Assembly (NCBI GenBank): GCA_963691705.1
Contig: OY829542.1
Coordinates: 41,227,105 to 41,291,104, forward strand
DNA length: 64,000 nt
Source: Viola odorata
Lineage: Eukaryota; Streptophyta; Magnoliopsida; Malpighiales; Violaceae
Direction of reading: 5' to 3'
A program made the translations under genes and the position numbers. Shown here one piece after another: positions 42,351 to 54,405 of this stretch (within the stretch, counting starts at the first letter, position 1; every line of letters starts with the position of its first letter). Under the pieces are notes generated by a model. It searched no databases. It saw nothing but the letters and a program-made list of their open reading frames with translations, and was not told the DNA's origin.

Positions 42351-44716
42351 ATGGTGAAAACTCGCTCTAAAAACTCCATTGTTGAGGAAGAAGATTCTAA
42401 AAAATTTGCTGGGGAAGAGAAGATTGATAATACCCCTACTTCTCTCTATAGCTTGTCCTTAGTTTGTCGCAGATTAGTTGCGCTCAACATTCAACTCCCT
42501 GGAGGCTACACCACTAAGGTTGCTTCTGATCCGCTTCGCCTTAATAGTGAAATGCCTGATAATAGTAGGGTGTTATATGCCAAATTGTTCGATCATGGGT
42601 TCCAGCTTCCCCTTGATTCCTTTATGAAACTGTTGCTGGCTGATTCTGACTTGAACCCGGCCCAACTAAGCCCTAACGCAGTTTGCGTTGTTAGTGCTTT
42701 CGCGTCACTGTGCCGGTTCAAGAAGATTGAGTCTCCTACGTTAGCGTTATTTAACAATATTTTTCAGTTGTATTCTCGTAAAGGGGTGATATCGATATTG
42801 CCCCATTATGACGATGAGTCACTGAAGCCGTTCACTTGGAAACTCATGGGTCTGGAGTCTTCCATTCCTGGGTGGAAAGAAGGATTCTTTATTGTTGACC
42901 TGCCGGAACCCTTGTGGAGGACCGACTTTAATTAGGAGATTAAAAATGGGGCTTGGGGTAGCAGGAAACCGCTTTCCGAACCGGAGGCTGGTTGGTTGCA
43001 AACGTTACTCCAACTGAACTTTAGTGTTGACACCCGCAAAGTGGCTAACGGGGAGGATGTTGAGAAATACAAAATGGGTGAGTGTTTATTCTTCTTTCTT
43101 TGTGTTGCTGGGTAGTACTAACGCTGACATCTTTCCATAAATACGCAGCAGTTCCGCCTGGTTGGGAGCCTAAATATATCCGAAGAAAGAAGAAAAGAGA
43201 GATGAAAAGAAGAGAGCAGGCTGCCGCCGCTGCTACTGCTGCTGCTGCCGCTGAATGGGGGCTATCACTGAGGAAGGATCTACCGCTGTTACTTTGGTCA
43301 CACCACCTTCTCAAGGGGTTGCTGTCACCGTTGATACTACTCAAGCATCCTCTTCGCGACCTCGTGTCGCAAAGAAGAAAAGAAGCAGGAAAGTGAGTGA
43401 TATTCATCCCGTTCCCTCCCAAGCTACCGCTTCTTCGGAAGTGATTGTCGACACCATTCCTCAAGGGATCCCCTTGATCTCCCCATCTGCTCAGGTATTT
43501 TTATCCATTACCCCTACCGCTTTCTTTTGCTCTTTACGGTTTTCTTATCGTGCTTTGTTTCTTCTAGGAAATTGTCACTGTGTCTGCCCATTCTCTTCCT
43601 GACGAAGACATGTCATTTGCCAATGACCTCGCCAACCGTCAGAAAAGGGCTCGTCATAGTATTCAGAATAGCCCGTCATCGTCTGGCATTAACCCTCCTC
43701 TGACAACTTCTGCGGAAGGTGGTGCACCTCCCGAGCAATCTCAAGGTGCTAACCCTAGTGGGTATTTTCACACCTTTGTTGATTCTCCACTTCACTCTTC
43801 ATCTACCGTTGTGGGCTTTCAACCAAATATGCCGAGTCCTGACTTTTTGGTGCTTGCTGGGGGTGGATCTTTTGGCATGGGAGGCTCTGCTAACCAACCT
43901 CCTTCTCCTCCTACCTTGTCCTTCGTTCCTATGCCTCCACCTCCTGCCGAGAGGGGCAATGCTGCTTCTGCTTTGATGATTGGCGTCAACTTTTACATTC
44001 CTCCCAGTCTTGCCACTCATCAGGTTAACTTGAGGGGTTTTAGAGAAGAAACCTTTCAGGTTTCAGAGACCGATGGCGATGATGCTGCCTTTGCATCTAC
44101 ATCTCAGCTGATGGCTCAAATGATGTCGCATCACAGGGAGAGAGATGCATTTTTGGCAAGAAGCTGTCAGGAACGTATAAATTTCCTTTACTCTCGGATA
44201 TTTTCTTCCTTCTAACATCTCCATTACCTAGATGAGGGTGACGCTAGGGTAGAGACAGATGAGCGGAGGGAGATAGACAGGCTGACGAATGAGCGTCAAG
44301 GGCTGCTTGATGTTGTGACTGTTACCCGACAGGAGGCAGAGAACGCTAAGCGAGAAGCTGAGGTCGCTAAGCAAGAGGCGGAGGTCGCTAGGCATGCCCT
44401 GGAGAAATAAAAAGAGAAGGGTGTCATTTTGACCATACGGCTTTCTGAGGAAGAGGCCCAGCTGGAAGTGGAGAGGTGTAGGAACGCCGAGCTTTCCGCT
44501 GAGGTTGCTCTTTCTGCTGAGAAGTGCCGCTGGTATATAAAGGAGGGGGCCATGATCGTATCGGATGGTTTTATGGAGGTTCATGGGATAGACACTCTTC
44601 GAGTCAAAGAGTTTGGTGTCTATTTTGATAGAAGGTCCTCGCTCGTGACTGATGATGATTTCCATAGGGGTCGGGCTGTTGGGCAGGGTGGTGATAATGC
44701 GTCAGCTGCTTCATAG
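42351..44716 (+). pseudogene. Accessory gene aux4 of element D (gypsy-type transposon protein), broken
   Basis: Exon 1 (42351-43077) starts MVKTRSKNSIVEEED and holds the N-domain (HGFQLPLDSFMKLLLAD, FASLCRFKKIESPT, ISILPHYDDESLKPFTW). A TAG at 42933-42935 breaks it. Intron 1 runs 43078-43148 (GTGAGT...TACGCAG), with phase conserved against C. Exon 2 (43149-43494) has a KKKREMKRREQ cluster and Ala repeats, with a frameshift near 43255. Intron 2 is 43495-43567 (GTATTT...TTCTAG). Exon 3 (43568-44716) has a Gly/Pro-rich part, stops near 44213 and 44408, and the coiled-coil end (SEEEAQLEVERCRNAEL, then FMEVHGIDTLRVKE). Intron positions agree with A and C. Confidence 0.75.
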
Positions 44717-45379
44717 GCACTATACTTTACTTTTTCTCTTTTTTTTCATCTTTGACATTAGCATGCCTCTGTCCATCCTTGTGGGACGTTTTGTAATATT
44801 GACAGTGTCGGTTTTCCCTTAGAATGTTACTTTTTGTCTGGAATTTCTTTGCCAGTTTTGCTTTGCGATGTTACTGCTACAATATAGTTAGCAAACGTCA
44901 TTACAGAAATCACAATGATGTAATCATCATACCTTATGCGGTTAGCCAACCGCAGCGTTAGCGCGTGCTTTTATTGTGACGCCTCACCTGTGAATTGTTA
45001 AGGCCTTTCTGTCTCTAGGGACACAGTATTTCTCTAGTGACCACAATAACTTGGCTTTTGAGATGGTCTCCTCCTCGGTATCTTTCTTTGCGCCTTTCTC
45101 TATTGAGAATCGGGAAATTATTTCCACATGTCTTATGGCCAACGCTGCCCTATTATCATTTCTTTGGTGATGTCTTAGAGGATGAATCAGTATCATCTCT
45201 GCTCGTATTGTATACAGATTGATGTCGCCCTTTGTTGCTAGGGTGATCACTTAGCCTTGCTAGGTCTGGCTTTGCCATGATGCTATTGTTGCGATAGAGA
45301 CATCTCTCTAGCTCAACTTCACTGGGTATCAACCGCTCGGTTACTAGCTGGGATATCTCTCTCTTTATTTCAAACGTCA
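44717..45379 (+). other. 3' flank of aux4 in element D, no supported gene
   Basis: This corresponds to 30416-30940 in C. A degenerate copy of the ACCAGATGGG/GTTACTAGCTGG motif lies at about 45320-45355. Nothing else is recognised. Confidence 0.4.
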
Positions 45380-45890
45380 ACGGTCGGCTTGGGGCGTGCC
45401 TCGTCTTAGTGAGCCGTCTGATCAAGACCGGTCATCACAAGGGTAGGATTTTCACTCCCAAGTGTTGAAACCTCGCGTCTCTGGGGCGTGCCTCGTCGTA
45501 GTGGTCCGTCTATATGAGCACGGTTGCCACAAGCATAGGATTTTCACTTCCAGGACGGAGTTACTATCTCCTTGGGGCGTGCCTCGTCTTAATGGTCCGT
45601 CTGTGTGAGCACGACTACCACAAGGATAGGATTTTCACTCCCAAGGATGTCGGGGCGTGCTTCGTCTTAGTGGGCCGCCTTTGTTAGCACAGTTGCCACA
45701 AGGATAGGATTTTCACTCCCGGGGGCATTGGGGCATGCCTCGTCTTAATGGGCCATCTGTGTTAGCACGGTTGCCACAAGGATAGGATTTTCACTCCCAA
45801 CGCTAAATTTATGCCAGGACGTGTCTCGTCTTAGTGAGCTGTCTGATCAGGACCAGCCATCACAAGGATAGGATTTTCACTCCTGGCATT
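45380..45890 (-). repeat. Minisatellite array between pol and aux4 (element D)
   Basis: About six units carry GGGGCGTGCCTCGTCTTAGTG, then CGGTTGCCACAAGGATAGGATTTTCACTCCC-like blocks (each shown here only as consensus words), spaced by about 80-100 bp. The unit is the complement of the one in A. Confidence 0.87.
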
Positions 45891-45983
45891 CTTCGTTATC
45901 TACATGCTACAAGTCATGAAATGCACAAGGAATGCTTTGATTCATTCGTTAGAGCAAACGTTAACATTATCAACTGAAAGAGA

Positions 45984-46617
45984 TCAATTTCTAGCATGAT
46001 ATAGCTTCAAACGAGTTGTATTCCAAGAGTTTTGTAAGGGAGTACCGTCGAGTGTTTCCAAATGGTACGCTCCCTTCTCGATAACAAGGGTGACGTGATA
46101 AGGTCCGTCCCAGTTTGGGCTGAGCTTCCCCATACGTTGTCCTACCGCTCGTTTGTCCCTGAGCACTAAATCTCCCATTTTGAGCAGTCGTTCTCTGACT
46201 TGCCTGTTATGATATTGTGCCATTTTTCTTTTGTAATGTAGGGTTTTCAAGAGAGTCTCCCCATGCACCTCTGGTAGTCCGTCAAGGTTAGCGCGTAACC
46301 TTTCCTCATTCATTTCTTCTTTAAAATAAGCCACTCGGAGGCTTAGAGTGCCACTTTCTACTAGCGTAACAGCCTCTGTGCCGAAGGCTAATGCGAAAGG
46401 AGTTTCTCTCGTGCTAGCTTTGACGGTCATGCGGTAGGCCCACAATACATATGGCAGTTCATCTGGCCATTTCTTTTTAGCACCTTCAAGGTTTCTTTTG
46501 ATGCCACTAAGAATGCTGCGATTGGTCACTTCTGCCTGACCGTTAGTTTGGGGGTGCGCTACAAAAGAGAATCTCTGTTCGATCTGACTGATTTCTAAAA
46601 AATTGGCTTGTGAATTG
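45984..46617 (-). pseudogene. Integrase C-terminal part (element D), left of the copia insertion
   Basis: The minus-strand translation runs from TNRSILSGIKRNLEGAKKKW to MGKLSPNWDGPYHV and ends SWNTTRLKLYHARN at 45984. It is collinear with 31513-32060 in C. The N-terminal continuation is at 54401 and beyond; the copia element and its AATTG duplication lie between. A frameshift lies between 46529 and the insertion point. Confidence 0.9.
46613..46617. repeat. Target site duplication of the copia element, left (AATTG)
   Basis: AATTG precedes the LTR and recurs at 54401-54405 directly after the other LTR. Confidence 0.92.
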
Positions 46618-48004
46618 TGTTAGCCCAAGGGGTATTCGAACCTATTTTGATAATGTATAACACACAAATTAATTAGTCTACTAATTCAATTTTAAGTGAG
46701 AATGTATTTTCAGTTTGCGATCAAGACTTTAAGAAAGCAACAATTCATCAAATCGCAAGCGTGAAGATCAAGTGTTTTTGAGCTTATTCTTGTGAGTATG
46801 ATTTCACTCTAACACTTGATTTATGTTCTAGTACCTCAAGAATTTAGTGTCAAAAGGTTTTGGGTCAAAATAAGTTTTGAAAAACGTTTTAAGTATTTCG
46901 GATCAGATGTTTAAACGTGAATCACGTTTAGGGTTAAACGTGAATCACGGTGAGAGATTTTCTCTAACCGTGATCACGGTTGGTCCTAACCGTGATCACG
47001 TTTGTCTCGTGTCAAAACACCATTTTACATCCGAGGGTAGCGTGAATCACGTTAAGGGTGTTAACGTGATCACGGTTACGCAACCGTGATCACGGTAAGA
47101 CCTAACCGTGAATCACGTCAGTATGTAACGGCTAGTTTTTCAAAAGCTGAAGGAGCTCGTCCTAACCGTGAATAACGGTTGTTCCTAACCGTGATCACGG
47201 TTAGAAGCAGACAAGTTCCAATAGCTATTTTGTCCACTTAAAACGGCTCAATTTGTGTCCATACCCTCTTGTCCGATTCTTCCTCTATCAAAGACTATAA
47301 ATACTGATCCTAGATGAGTAGAACAAAGAGAAGAACAAGAGAAAAACTTAAGAAACCTTCAAACACATTTTTACATTTTACAAGCTCACTCAAATCAGAT
47401 TTTCACAAAGCAAGTGTTCTAAAAATGATTTTATCCATCTTGCTTCATCTTGTCAAGCTTGTCTTCTGGGTTCTTCTTGAGGTAACTTTGAATATTTATT
47501 GGTGTTGGTTTGGAATCATATATTCATATATTTTGTACACAAATTTGTTTGTTGCATTTTGATACAATTCCATTGTTAAGGTTTGAAAAGTGTACCTAAC
47601 ACTTTTGGGTTAAGGGTAGTGTTCTCATCCCATTGAAAGAGAACTTAGGTTTGTGGTTGAGCCCTTGAAAAGCCATAGGTTATAGTTTAGCCTTGGAAAA
47701 CTATTGATAGGTTATAGTTGTGCCTTGAAAAACTATTGTAAGGTTGTTGGTGAGCCCCGGAAAACCAAATTGTAAGGTTGTTGAGCTGAACCCGTAAAAG
47801 CTCTAGTGAATAGCAAGGATTGCATTCAGAAATCCTAAGAGGAGGACTCTTAGGTAGTGGAGTACAATTCAGTTGTGAATTGGAACCACTATACATCTTG
47901 TGTGGTGCTTTCCTTCCTTCCCTTGTGTGCAGAAAATTTGAAGATTTTAAAAGGATTTAAAAGGGACTATTCACCCCCCCTCTAGTCCATATATTGATTT
48001 ATCA
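46618..48004 (+). repeat. 5' LTR of the copia element (1387 bp)
   Basis: It starts TGTTAGCCC and ends TTTATCA. It contains a cluster of about ten CGTGATCACG-type palindromes (46911-47205), TATAAATA at 47296-47303 and a CCCCCC tract near the end. It matches 53014-54400 except at about three positions (near 47173, 47222 and 47936). Confidence 0.95.
46911..47205. repeat. Cluster of CGTGATCACG palindromes in the copia LTR
   Basis: About ten copies of a perfect or near-perfect palindrome (AACCGTGATCACGGTT, with variants CGTGAATCACG) stand upstream of the TATA box. The same cluster is in the 3' LTR at about 53307-53600. Palindromic CG-rich motifs upstream of the TATA box are described for Sireviruses. 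Confidence 0.88.
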
Positions 48005-48006
48005 AT

Positions 48007-48018
48007 TGGTAGCGGAGC
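48007..48018 (+). promoter_or_regulatory. Primer-binding site of the copia element
   Basis: TGGTAGCGGAGC begins two bases after the LTR. It resembles the initiator-tRNA-Met site TGGTATCAGAGC used by most plant copia elements and is identical to the site in the pararetrovirus. Confidence 0.7.
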
Positions 48019-48066
48019 GAGGTCACTTGGAACAAGGTTTAACAACCTCAAGTGCAAGAATTAGAT

Positions 48067-49182
48067 ATGGCAAAAGAGGGTGCTGTGCGCAACAATTCAC
48101 TATATCTTGACAGCAACAATTTCCGACATTGGAAGAGAAGGTTGAGAACCTTTCTTGGTGTTCAACACAACGCATCTCTTGCTCTCTTCACCGGTACTGT
48201 TCGTGAGTTCGTAAATTCGGATTCAAGACAGAAGCAGTGGAGAAGTACATGTGAACACTCTTCCGAGCTCAAAAGACAAGGAAATTGTGGAGCATATCAA
48301 AGGAGTTCTTCACCAACTTCCACCTCATCCAGCGAATGCAAAGATATGTGTCTTATGGCTCATGGGGAAAGCGATGATGAGGTTAGTAATTCTTCTAGTG
48401 ATGAACGTGACTATGATGATTTGCAAGAAGCTTTTAATGAACTTGCTGAACATTTTAGTAAAGCTAATAAGAAGAATACTAGACTTGCTAAAGAACTAGA
48501 GAGCATTAAGAATGATATTAGCAAGTTAGAAAAGTCTAATAAATGTTTGATTGATGAGAATAATTTTTTGACAAATGATAATGCTGATTTGAAAGGTGCT
48601 TTGGCTAAAACTAGGGATGAGAATTGTGAATTAGAAGAGTTAAACAAAGGTTTAACAATGGAGAATAAATTGCTTGATAATGCTAAAGGAAAGGCCATAG
48701 ATAAAAACTCTACTTGTAATGATTGTGCAAAATCTACCAAAGAAGTAATAGAGTTAAAAGATAAGATCAAGCATCTTGAGATCACTCTAGATAAGTTTGT
48801 CAAGAGTAAGAAAAGTCACCATGATTGCATAAATGATCTCAAGAGAGAAGGTGACATGAGAGGCATTGGCTTTAAACATTCTTCGTGTGAAAAGAATTTC
48901 AAAAATTCCTTTGTTAAAGCTAGGTCTTCCAATTATCATGCTAGCTCTTCTTATTGCCATGGTAGCTCTTCAAATTGGCATGATAATTCATCAAATTTTG
49001 TTCACAAACCTTCACATGATAAGCCTAGATATAAATGTAGCTTTTGTAACAAATTTGGACACTTATCCTATTTTTGCTACATTAGAAGGGGGCTTGTGAA
49101 CACAAGACATGTTTGGGTACCTAAAGGTACATTTGAAAATGAATTTGGACCCAAAAAGTTTTGGGTTCCAAGGACTAACTGA
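48067..49182 (+). pseudogene. Copia gag with deleted core
   Basis: The ATG at 48067 (MAKEGAVRNNSLYLDSNNFRHWK) starts like other copia Gag proteins, but the usual UBN2-type capsid core expected after RRLRTFL is missing; from about residue 50 the protein runs into a short, unrelated stretch. It then shows an acidic coiled-coil region (about residues 125-250) and a CCHC knuckle (CSFCNKFGHLSYFC), ending at TGA 49180-49182. A second stop (TAG) follows before the protease in the same frame. Gag would package RNA and form the particle; without its core this copy most likely cannot. The missing core is judged against known family architecture. Confidence 0.72.
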
Positions 49183-49227
49183 TTTGTCTTGTAGGAATGC
49201 CGGAAACCCAATGAAACGAAATGGTAT

Positions 49228-52200
49228 TTGGATAGCGGGTGTTCACGGCATATGACGGGTGACAAGTCAAAATTCACCCATTTGGAGAAGAAAGACAGAG
49301 GAGGAGTGACGTTTGGCGATAACCAAAAACGCAAGGTTTTGGGCATCGGTAAAGTTGGTCATTCTCCTTCTATTGAAAATGTGTTATTTGTTCAAGAACT
49401 GAAATTTAATCTCTTAAGTATAAGTCAATTATGTGATAGAGATTTATTTGTGGTTTTTACTTCTACACATTGTGAGGTTAGAAATACACACACACAATCA
49501 CTTGTTTTCATTGGTGATAGAGTTGGAAATATTTACATGATTGATTTGAATGACATTTCCAATGATCATACTTGTTTAAGTGCTTTAGTAGATAATTCTT
49601 CAATATGGCATAGGAGACTTGTGCATGTAGGAATGGACCATATTGCAAAGCTATCTAGGAAGGAGCTTGTTCGAGGATTACCAAAATTGAAGTATGAGAT
49701 GAAAGGATTGTGCGATGCGTGTCAATATGGAAAGCAAATCAAGAGCTCATTCAAATCCATAAAGACCGTGTCAACTTCAAGACCACTTCAACTTCTTCAC
49801 CTTGATCTCTTTGGACCAATAAGGACAGCTAGCTTGGGTGGTAAGAAGTATTGTTTTGTTATTGTGGATGATTATTCTAGATTTACTTGGGTTTTGTTTT
49901 TAACTCATAAGCATGATGCATGTGATAACTTCAAAAGACTTTGCTATAAAATTCAAAATGAAAAAGGTTTCAAGATTTCCAATATAAGAAGTGATCATGG
50001 TGGTGAATTTGAAAATGGCATGTTTCAAGATTTTTGCAATGAAAATGGTATTGATCATAATTTTTCATGTCCTCGCACTCCTCAACAAAATGGAGTAGTT
50101 GAGAGGAAAAATAGATCTTTGCAAGAAGCGGCTAGGACACTTTTAAACGAACACTCTTTACCAAAATATTTTTGGGCCGAAGCCGTTAGTACCGCATGCT
50201 ACATTTTAAATCGTGTTTTAATTCGTCCTCTTTTAAACAAGACGTGTTATGAATTATGGCATGATAGAAAACCCACCATTGCACATCTTAGAGTCTTTGG
50301 TTGCAAATGTTTTATCTTAAACATCAAAGACAATTTGGGAAAGTTTGATGCAAAGTCGGATGAAGGTATCTTCTTAGGTTATTCTACTTCTAGCAAAGCT
50401 TATAGAGTTTATAATAAAAGAACTCTAATTGTAGAAGAATCCATGCACATTGCATTTGATGAATCTAATCCTTTTGAAAGTGTGCAAAAGATTGCTAGTG
50501 ATGTTGTTGATGATTTTGGAAGTCTTCAAGTTCATCCTCCTATGTCGATTCTTGATGATCCAAAGGATGACACTCCATCTCTAGAAAATCCAGAAACTCA
50601 AGAGGAAAAAGAAACTAGAGGAGAGGTCCTTGAAAATGCAAATGTTGAAGTCATTCAAAGTGATCAAGGCCCCTCAACTTCTAGACCTTGGAAAATGATG
50701 AATGCCCATCCACAAGAGCAAATCATAGGTAATCTAAATCGTAGAGGTATGTCTACTCGCTCTTCTTTTAGAAATATATGTGATCATCAAGCCTTTGTGT
50801 CTCAATTTGAGCCTAAAAAGTTTGATGAGGCTTCGCATGATGATTGTTGGATGATTGCCATGCAAGAGGAACTTAATCAATTTGAGCGTAATAGTGTTTG
50901 GAAATTAGTTCCTAGGCCTAGCAACCATACTATCATTGGAACCAAGTGGGTTTTTCGAAACAAACTTGATGAATCGGGAAATGTTATTAGGAATAAAGCT
51001 AGATTGGTAGCCCAAGGGTATAACCAACAAGAAGGTATTGATTTTGATGAAACATTTGCCCCGGTTGCTAGACTTGAAGCCATTCGCATGTTGTTAGCAT
51101 TTGCATGTTTTAAAAATATGAGTCTATTTCAAATGGATGTTAAAAGTGCATTTTTAAATGGTTTCATTATGGAAGAAGTGTATGTTAAGCAACCTCCCGG
51201 TTTTGAAGATCATAAATTTCCCAACCATGTGTTTAAATTGGAAAAGGCTTTATACGGTCTTAAACAAGCCCCTAGAGCTTGGTATGATCGTTTAAGTCAA
51301 TTTTTATTGAAAAATGGTTTTAAAATGTGAACTATTGATTCTACACTCTTCACTAAACATGATGGAAAACATATGATTATTGTGCAAATTTATGTCGATG
51401 ATATTATTTTTGGTGCCACTAATGTTTCTTTGTGCAAGGATTTTGAAAAATGTATGCATAGCGAATTTGAGATGAGCATGATGGGAGAATTGACATTCTT
51501 CCTTGGACTTCAAATCCGACAATCTCAAGAAGGCATTTTTATCAACCAAGCAAAGTACGTCAAGGATCTCCTCACCAAGTATGGATATGACAACATCAAG
51601 GAGAGTCCAATTCCCCTAAGTCCTACTACCAACCTAGACAAAGATGAAAATGGTAAAGATGTAGACATTACTCTTTATCGAGGTATGATTGGTAGTCTTT
51701 TATATTTAACAGCAAGTAGACCGGATATTATGTTTAGTGTTTGTCTATTTGCTCGTTATCAATCTTGTCCTAAAGAGTCTCATTTAGGTGCATTGAAAAG
51801 AATTTTCAGATATTTGAAAGGCACATCTAAATTAGGACTTTGGTATCCAAAAGGATGTAGCATTGCTCTAGTTGGCTATTCCGATTCTGATTTTGCAGGT
51901 TGTAGAATTGATAGGAAAAGCACTAGTGGCACATGTCATTTCTTAGGACAAGCTTTGGTTTCTTGGTCAAGTAAGAAGCAAAACTCAGTTGCAACTTCCA
52001 CGACGGAAGCTGAATATGTTGCATGTGGTTCTTGTGTAGCACAAGTTTTATGGATGAAGCAAACTTTAGAAGATTTTGATCTAAAGTTTAGTGACATTCC
52101 TATTTATTGTGATAGTACAAATGCATTAAAATTGGTCAAGAATCCTATTTGTCATTCACGGACTAAGCATATAGATGTGAGACATCATTTTATCCGTGAT

Positions 52201-52335
52201 CATCTAGCAAAAGGGGATATTTCATTACACTTTGTTGGTACTAATGATCAGCTTGCAGATATTTTTACTAAACCTCTAGCAAAAGATCAGTTCGTGGAGC
52301 TAAGACATGAGATTGGCATTTGTTATCCATTTTGA
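49228..52335 (+). pseudogene. Copia pol: protease, integrase, RT, RNase H, one nonsense codon
   Basis: One frame, the same as gag, shows in order: protease active site ([12 protein letters not shown]), pre-integrase zinc region ([26 protein letters not shown]), integrase DDE core ([28 protein letters not shown]), integrase C-terminal region with [17 protein letters not shown] ([24 protein letters not shown]) and RNase H (GYSDSDFAG, TSTTEAEYVA, ending ADIFTKPLAKDQFVELR). A single TGA at 51328-51330 splits RT before the YVDD motif. A CGA to TGA change by cytosine deamination would explain it, though the original codon is not known from this window. Protein motifs and the C-terminus fit the SIRE/Maximus lineage. 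No long env-like frame follows. Confidence 0.92.
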
Positions 52336-53013
52336 ATAGATCTCCATTCGGTATTCCTATACACTCCATCTTTAATGTCTATTTGTTTGTTTATTATTTG
52401 AACTACTCTTGATTGCTTGTACTTACTTACTTGTTTCTTATGAATTTGTTTTACCTTTGTTGACAAAGGGGGAATGAATTTAGGGGGAGCATGGTATTAA
52501 GTGTGGGATATGAAAGAGTGGGATGTTTAAGTGTGTATGTATTGAGTGTGTTGTGTGGTTTACTTTTGTTGGCACTCTAATTCTATCTTATACCTATTGT
52601 GCCATCTGTTTGTGCTTGCTCTTTATTTCTCCTATTTGGATTTTTTTTTTTTTTCTCTTTTTGTTGATGACAAAGGGGGAGAAGTATATATAGAAAGGGA
52701 GAAGTCTCTATGGGGAGAATAAGGTAAAGGGAGAAGTATGTGTTATTGGTAGTGCAGTTTATGGCTATTGGTAGCAACATTGGTATCAAAGCTTTGAGCA
52801 AGCTTAAATTTTCTTTGTCATGCTTCTTGTGCAACTAACGTTATATGTAGGGGGAGCATAAATGCTCTTGATGCATTTCAATAAGGGGAGCCTTCTAGAC
52901 AAAGATTTAGGGGGAGTTCTTTCTCAAACTCACCTCTTTTACATCTCTACTTAAAATTTGTGCTTATTTTGTTTTGGTTAATTTGTGGTTGTCATCATCA
53001 AAAAGGGGGAGAT
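52336..53013 (+). other. Copia 3' untranslated region with multiple polypurine tracts
   Basis: AGGGGGAG-type tracts occur near 52465, 52480, 52670, 52690, 52850, 52885, 52908 and directly before the 3' LTR (AAAAAGGGGGAGAT at 53001-53013). The last one is the priming tract for plus-strand synthesis; multiple copies are a known Sirevirus trait. A TGGTATCAAAGC word at 52791 looks like an initiator-Met primer site but is not next to an LTR. Confidence 0.75.
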
Positions 53014-54400
53014 TGTTAGCCCAAGGGGTATTCGAACCTATTTTGATAATGTATAACACACAAATTAATTAGTCTACTAATTCAATTTTAAGTGAGAATG
53101 TATTTTCAGTTTGCGATCAAGACTTTAAGAAAGCAACAATTCATCAAATCGCAAGCGTGAAGATCAAGTGTTTTTGAGCTTATTCTTGTGAGTATGATTT
53201 CACTCTAACACTTGATTTATGTTCTAGTACCTCAAGAATTTAGTGTCAAAAGGTTTTGGGTCAAAATAAGTTTTGAAAAACGTTTTAAGTATTTCGGATC
53301 AGATGTTTAAACGTGAATCACGTTTAGGGTTAAACGTGAATCACGGTGAGAGATTTTCTCTAACCGTGATCACGGTTGGTCCTAACCGTGATCACGTTTG
53401 TCTCGTGTCAAAACACCATTTTACATCCGAGGGTAGCGTGAATCACGTTAAGGGTGTTAACGTGATCACGGTTACGCAACCGTGATCACGGTAAGACCTA
53501 ACCGTGAATCACGTCAGTATGTAACGGCTAGTTTTTCAAAAGCTGAAGGAGCTCGTCCTAACCGTGAATCACGGTTGTTCCTAACCGTGATCACGGTTAG
53601 AAGCAGACAAGTTCCAACAGCTATTTTGTCCACTTAAAACGGCTCAATTTGTGTCCATACCCTCTTGTCCGATTCTTCCTCTATCAAAGACTATAAATAC
53701 TGATCCTAGATGAGTAGAACAAAGAGAAGAACAAGAGAAAAACTTAAGAAACCTTCAAACACATTTTTACATTTTACAAGCTCACTCAAATCAGATTTTC
53801 ACAAAGCAAGTGTTCTAAAAATGATTTTATCCATCTTGCTTCATCTTGTCAAGCTTGTCTTCTGGGTTCTTCTTGAGGTAACTTTGAATATTTATTGGTG
53901 TTGGTTTGGAATCATATATTCATATATTTTGTACACAAATTTGTTTGTTGCATTTTGATACAATTCCATTGTTAAGGTTTGAAAAGTGTACCTAACACTT
54001 TTGGGTTAAGGGTAGTGTTCTCATCCCATTGAAAGAGAACTTAGGTTTGTGGTTGAGCCCTTGAAAAGCCATAGGTTATAGTTTAGCCTTGGAAAACTAT
54101 TGATAGGTTATAGTTGTGCCTTGAAAAACTATTGTAAGGTTGTTGGTGAGCCCCGGAAAACCAAATTGTAAGGTTGTTGAGCTGAACCCGTAAAAGCTCT
54201 AGTGAATAGCAAGGATTGCATTCAGAAATCCTAAGAGGAGGACTCTTAGGTAGTGGAGTACAATTCAGTTGTGAATTGGAACCACTATACATCTTGTGTG
54301 GTGCTTTCCTTCCTTCCCTTGTGTGCAAAAAATTTGAAGATTTTAAAAGGATTTAAAAGGGACTATTCACCCCCCCTCTAGTCCATATATTGATTTATCA
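53014..54400 (+). repeat. 3' LTR of the copia element (1387 bp)
   Basis: It is nearly identical to 46618-48004 and starts right after the polypurine tract; the AATTG target duplication follows at 54401-54405. Confidence 0.95.
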
Positions 54401-54405
54401 AATTG
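54401..54405. repeat. Target site duplication of the copia element, right (AATTG)
   Basis: It matches 46613-46617; integrase sequence of element D resumes on both sides. Confidence 0.92.

Larger units (their letters stand above)
40916..46617 (-). mobile_element. Element D, left part: accessory genes, repeat array, integrase end
   Basis: Plus-strand aux3 (second half) and aux4, the minisatellite array, then minus-strand integrase up to the copia insertion at 46618. It continues at 54401. The 3' LTR, aux1, aux2 and first half of aux3 were separated or lost when B inserted at 40916. Confidence 0.85.
46618..54400 (+). mobile_element. Complete Sirevirus-like Ty1/copia element, 7.8 kb, young
   Basis: Two 1387-bp LTRs with only about three differences and the AATTG target duplication define it. 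It has a primer-binding site at 48007, gag and pol in one frame, and many AGGGGGAG tracts before the 3' LTR. Pol order (protease, integrase, RT, RNase H) is that of Ty1/copia. CG-rich palindromes in the LTR, a TATAAATA box and repeated polypurine tracts are known features of Sireviruses. It lies inside integrase of element D. Damage to gag and a stop in RT mean that it was probably moved by proteins from another copy. Confidence 0.94.

Noticed and set aside
46911..47205. Regularly spaced palindromes as a CRISPR array
   Set aside because: The spacers vary in length and the repeats are part of a retrotransposon LTR in a plant genome.
47314..47562. 82-codon frame inside the copia LTR
   Set aside because: It occurs in both LTRs (again at 53710) just after the TATA box and overlaps transcript leader sequence; no domain, so not called as a gene.
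52791..52802. TGGTATCAAAGC as a primer-binding site of another element
   Set aside because: It is not next to an LTR end and lies in the copia 3' untranslated region; probably chance or a remnant.
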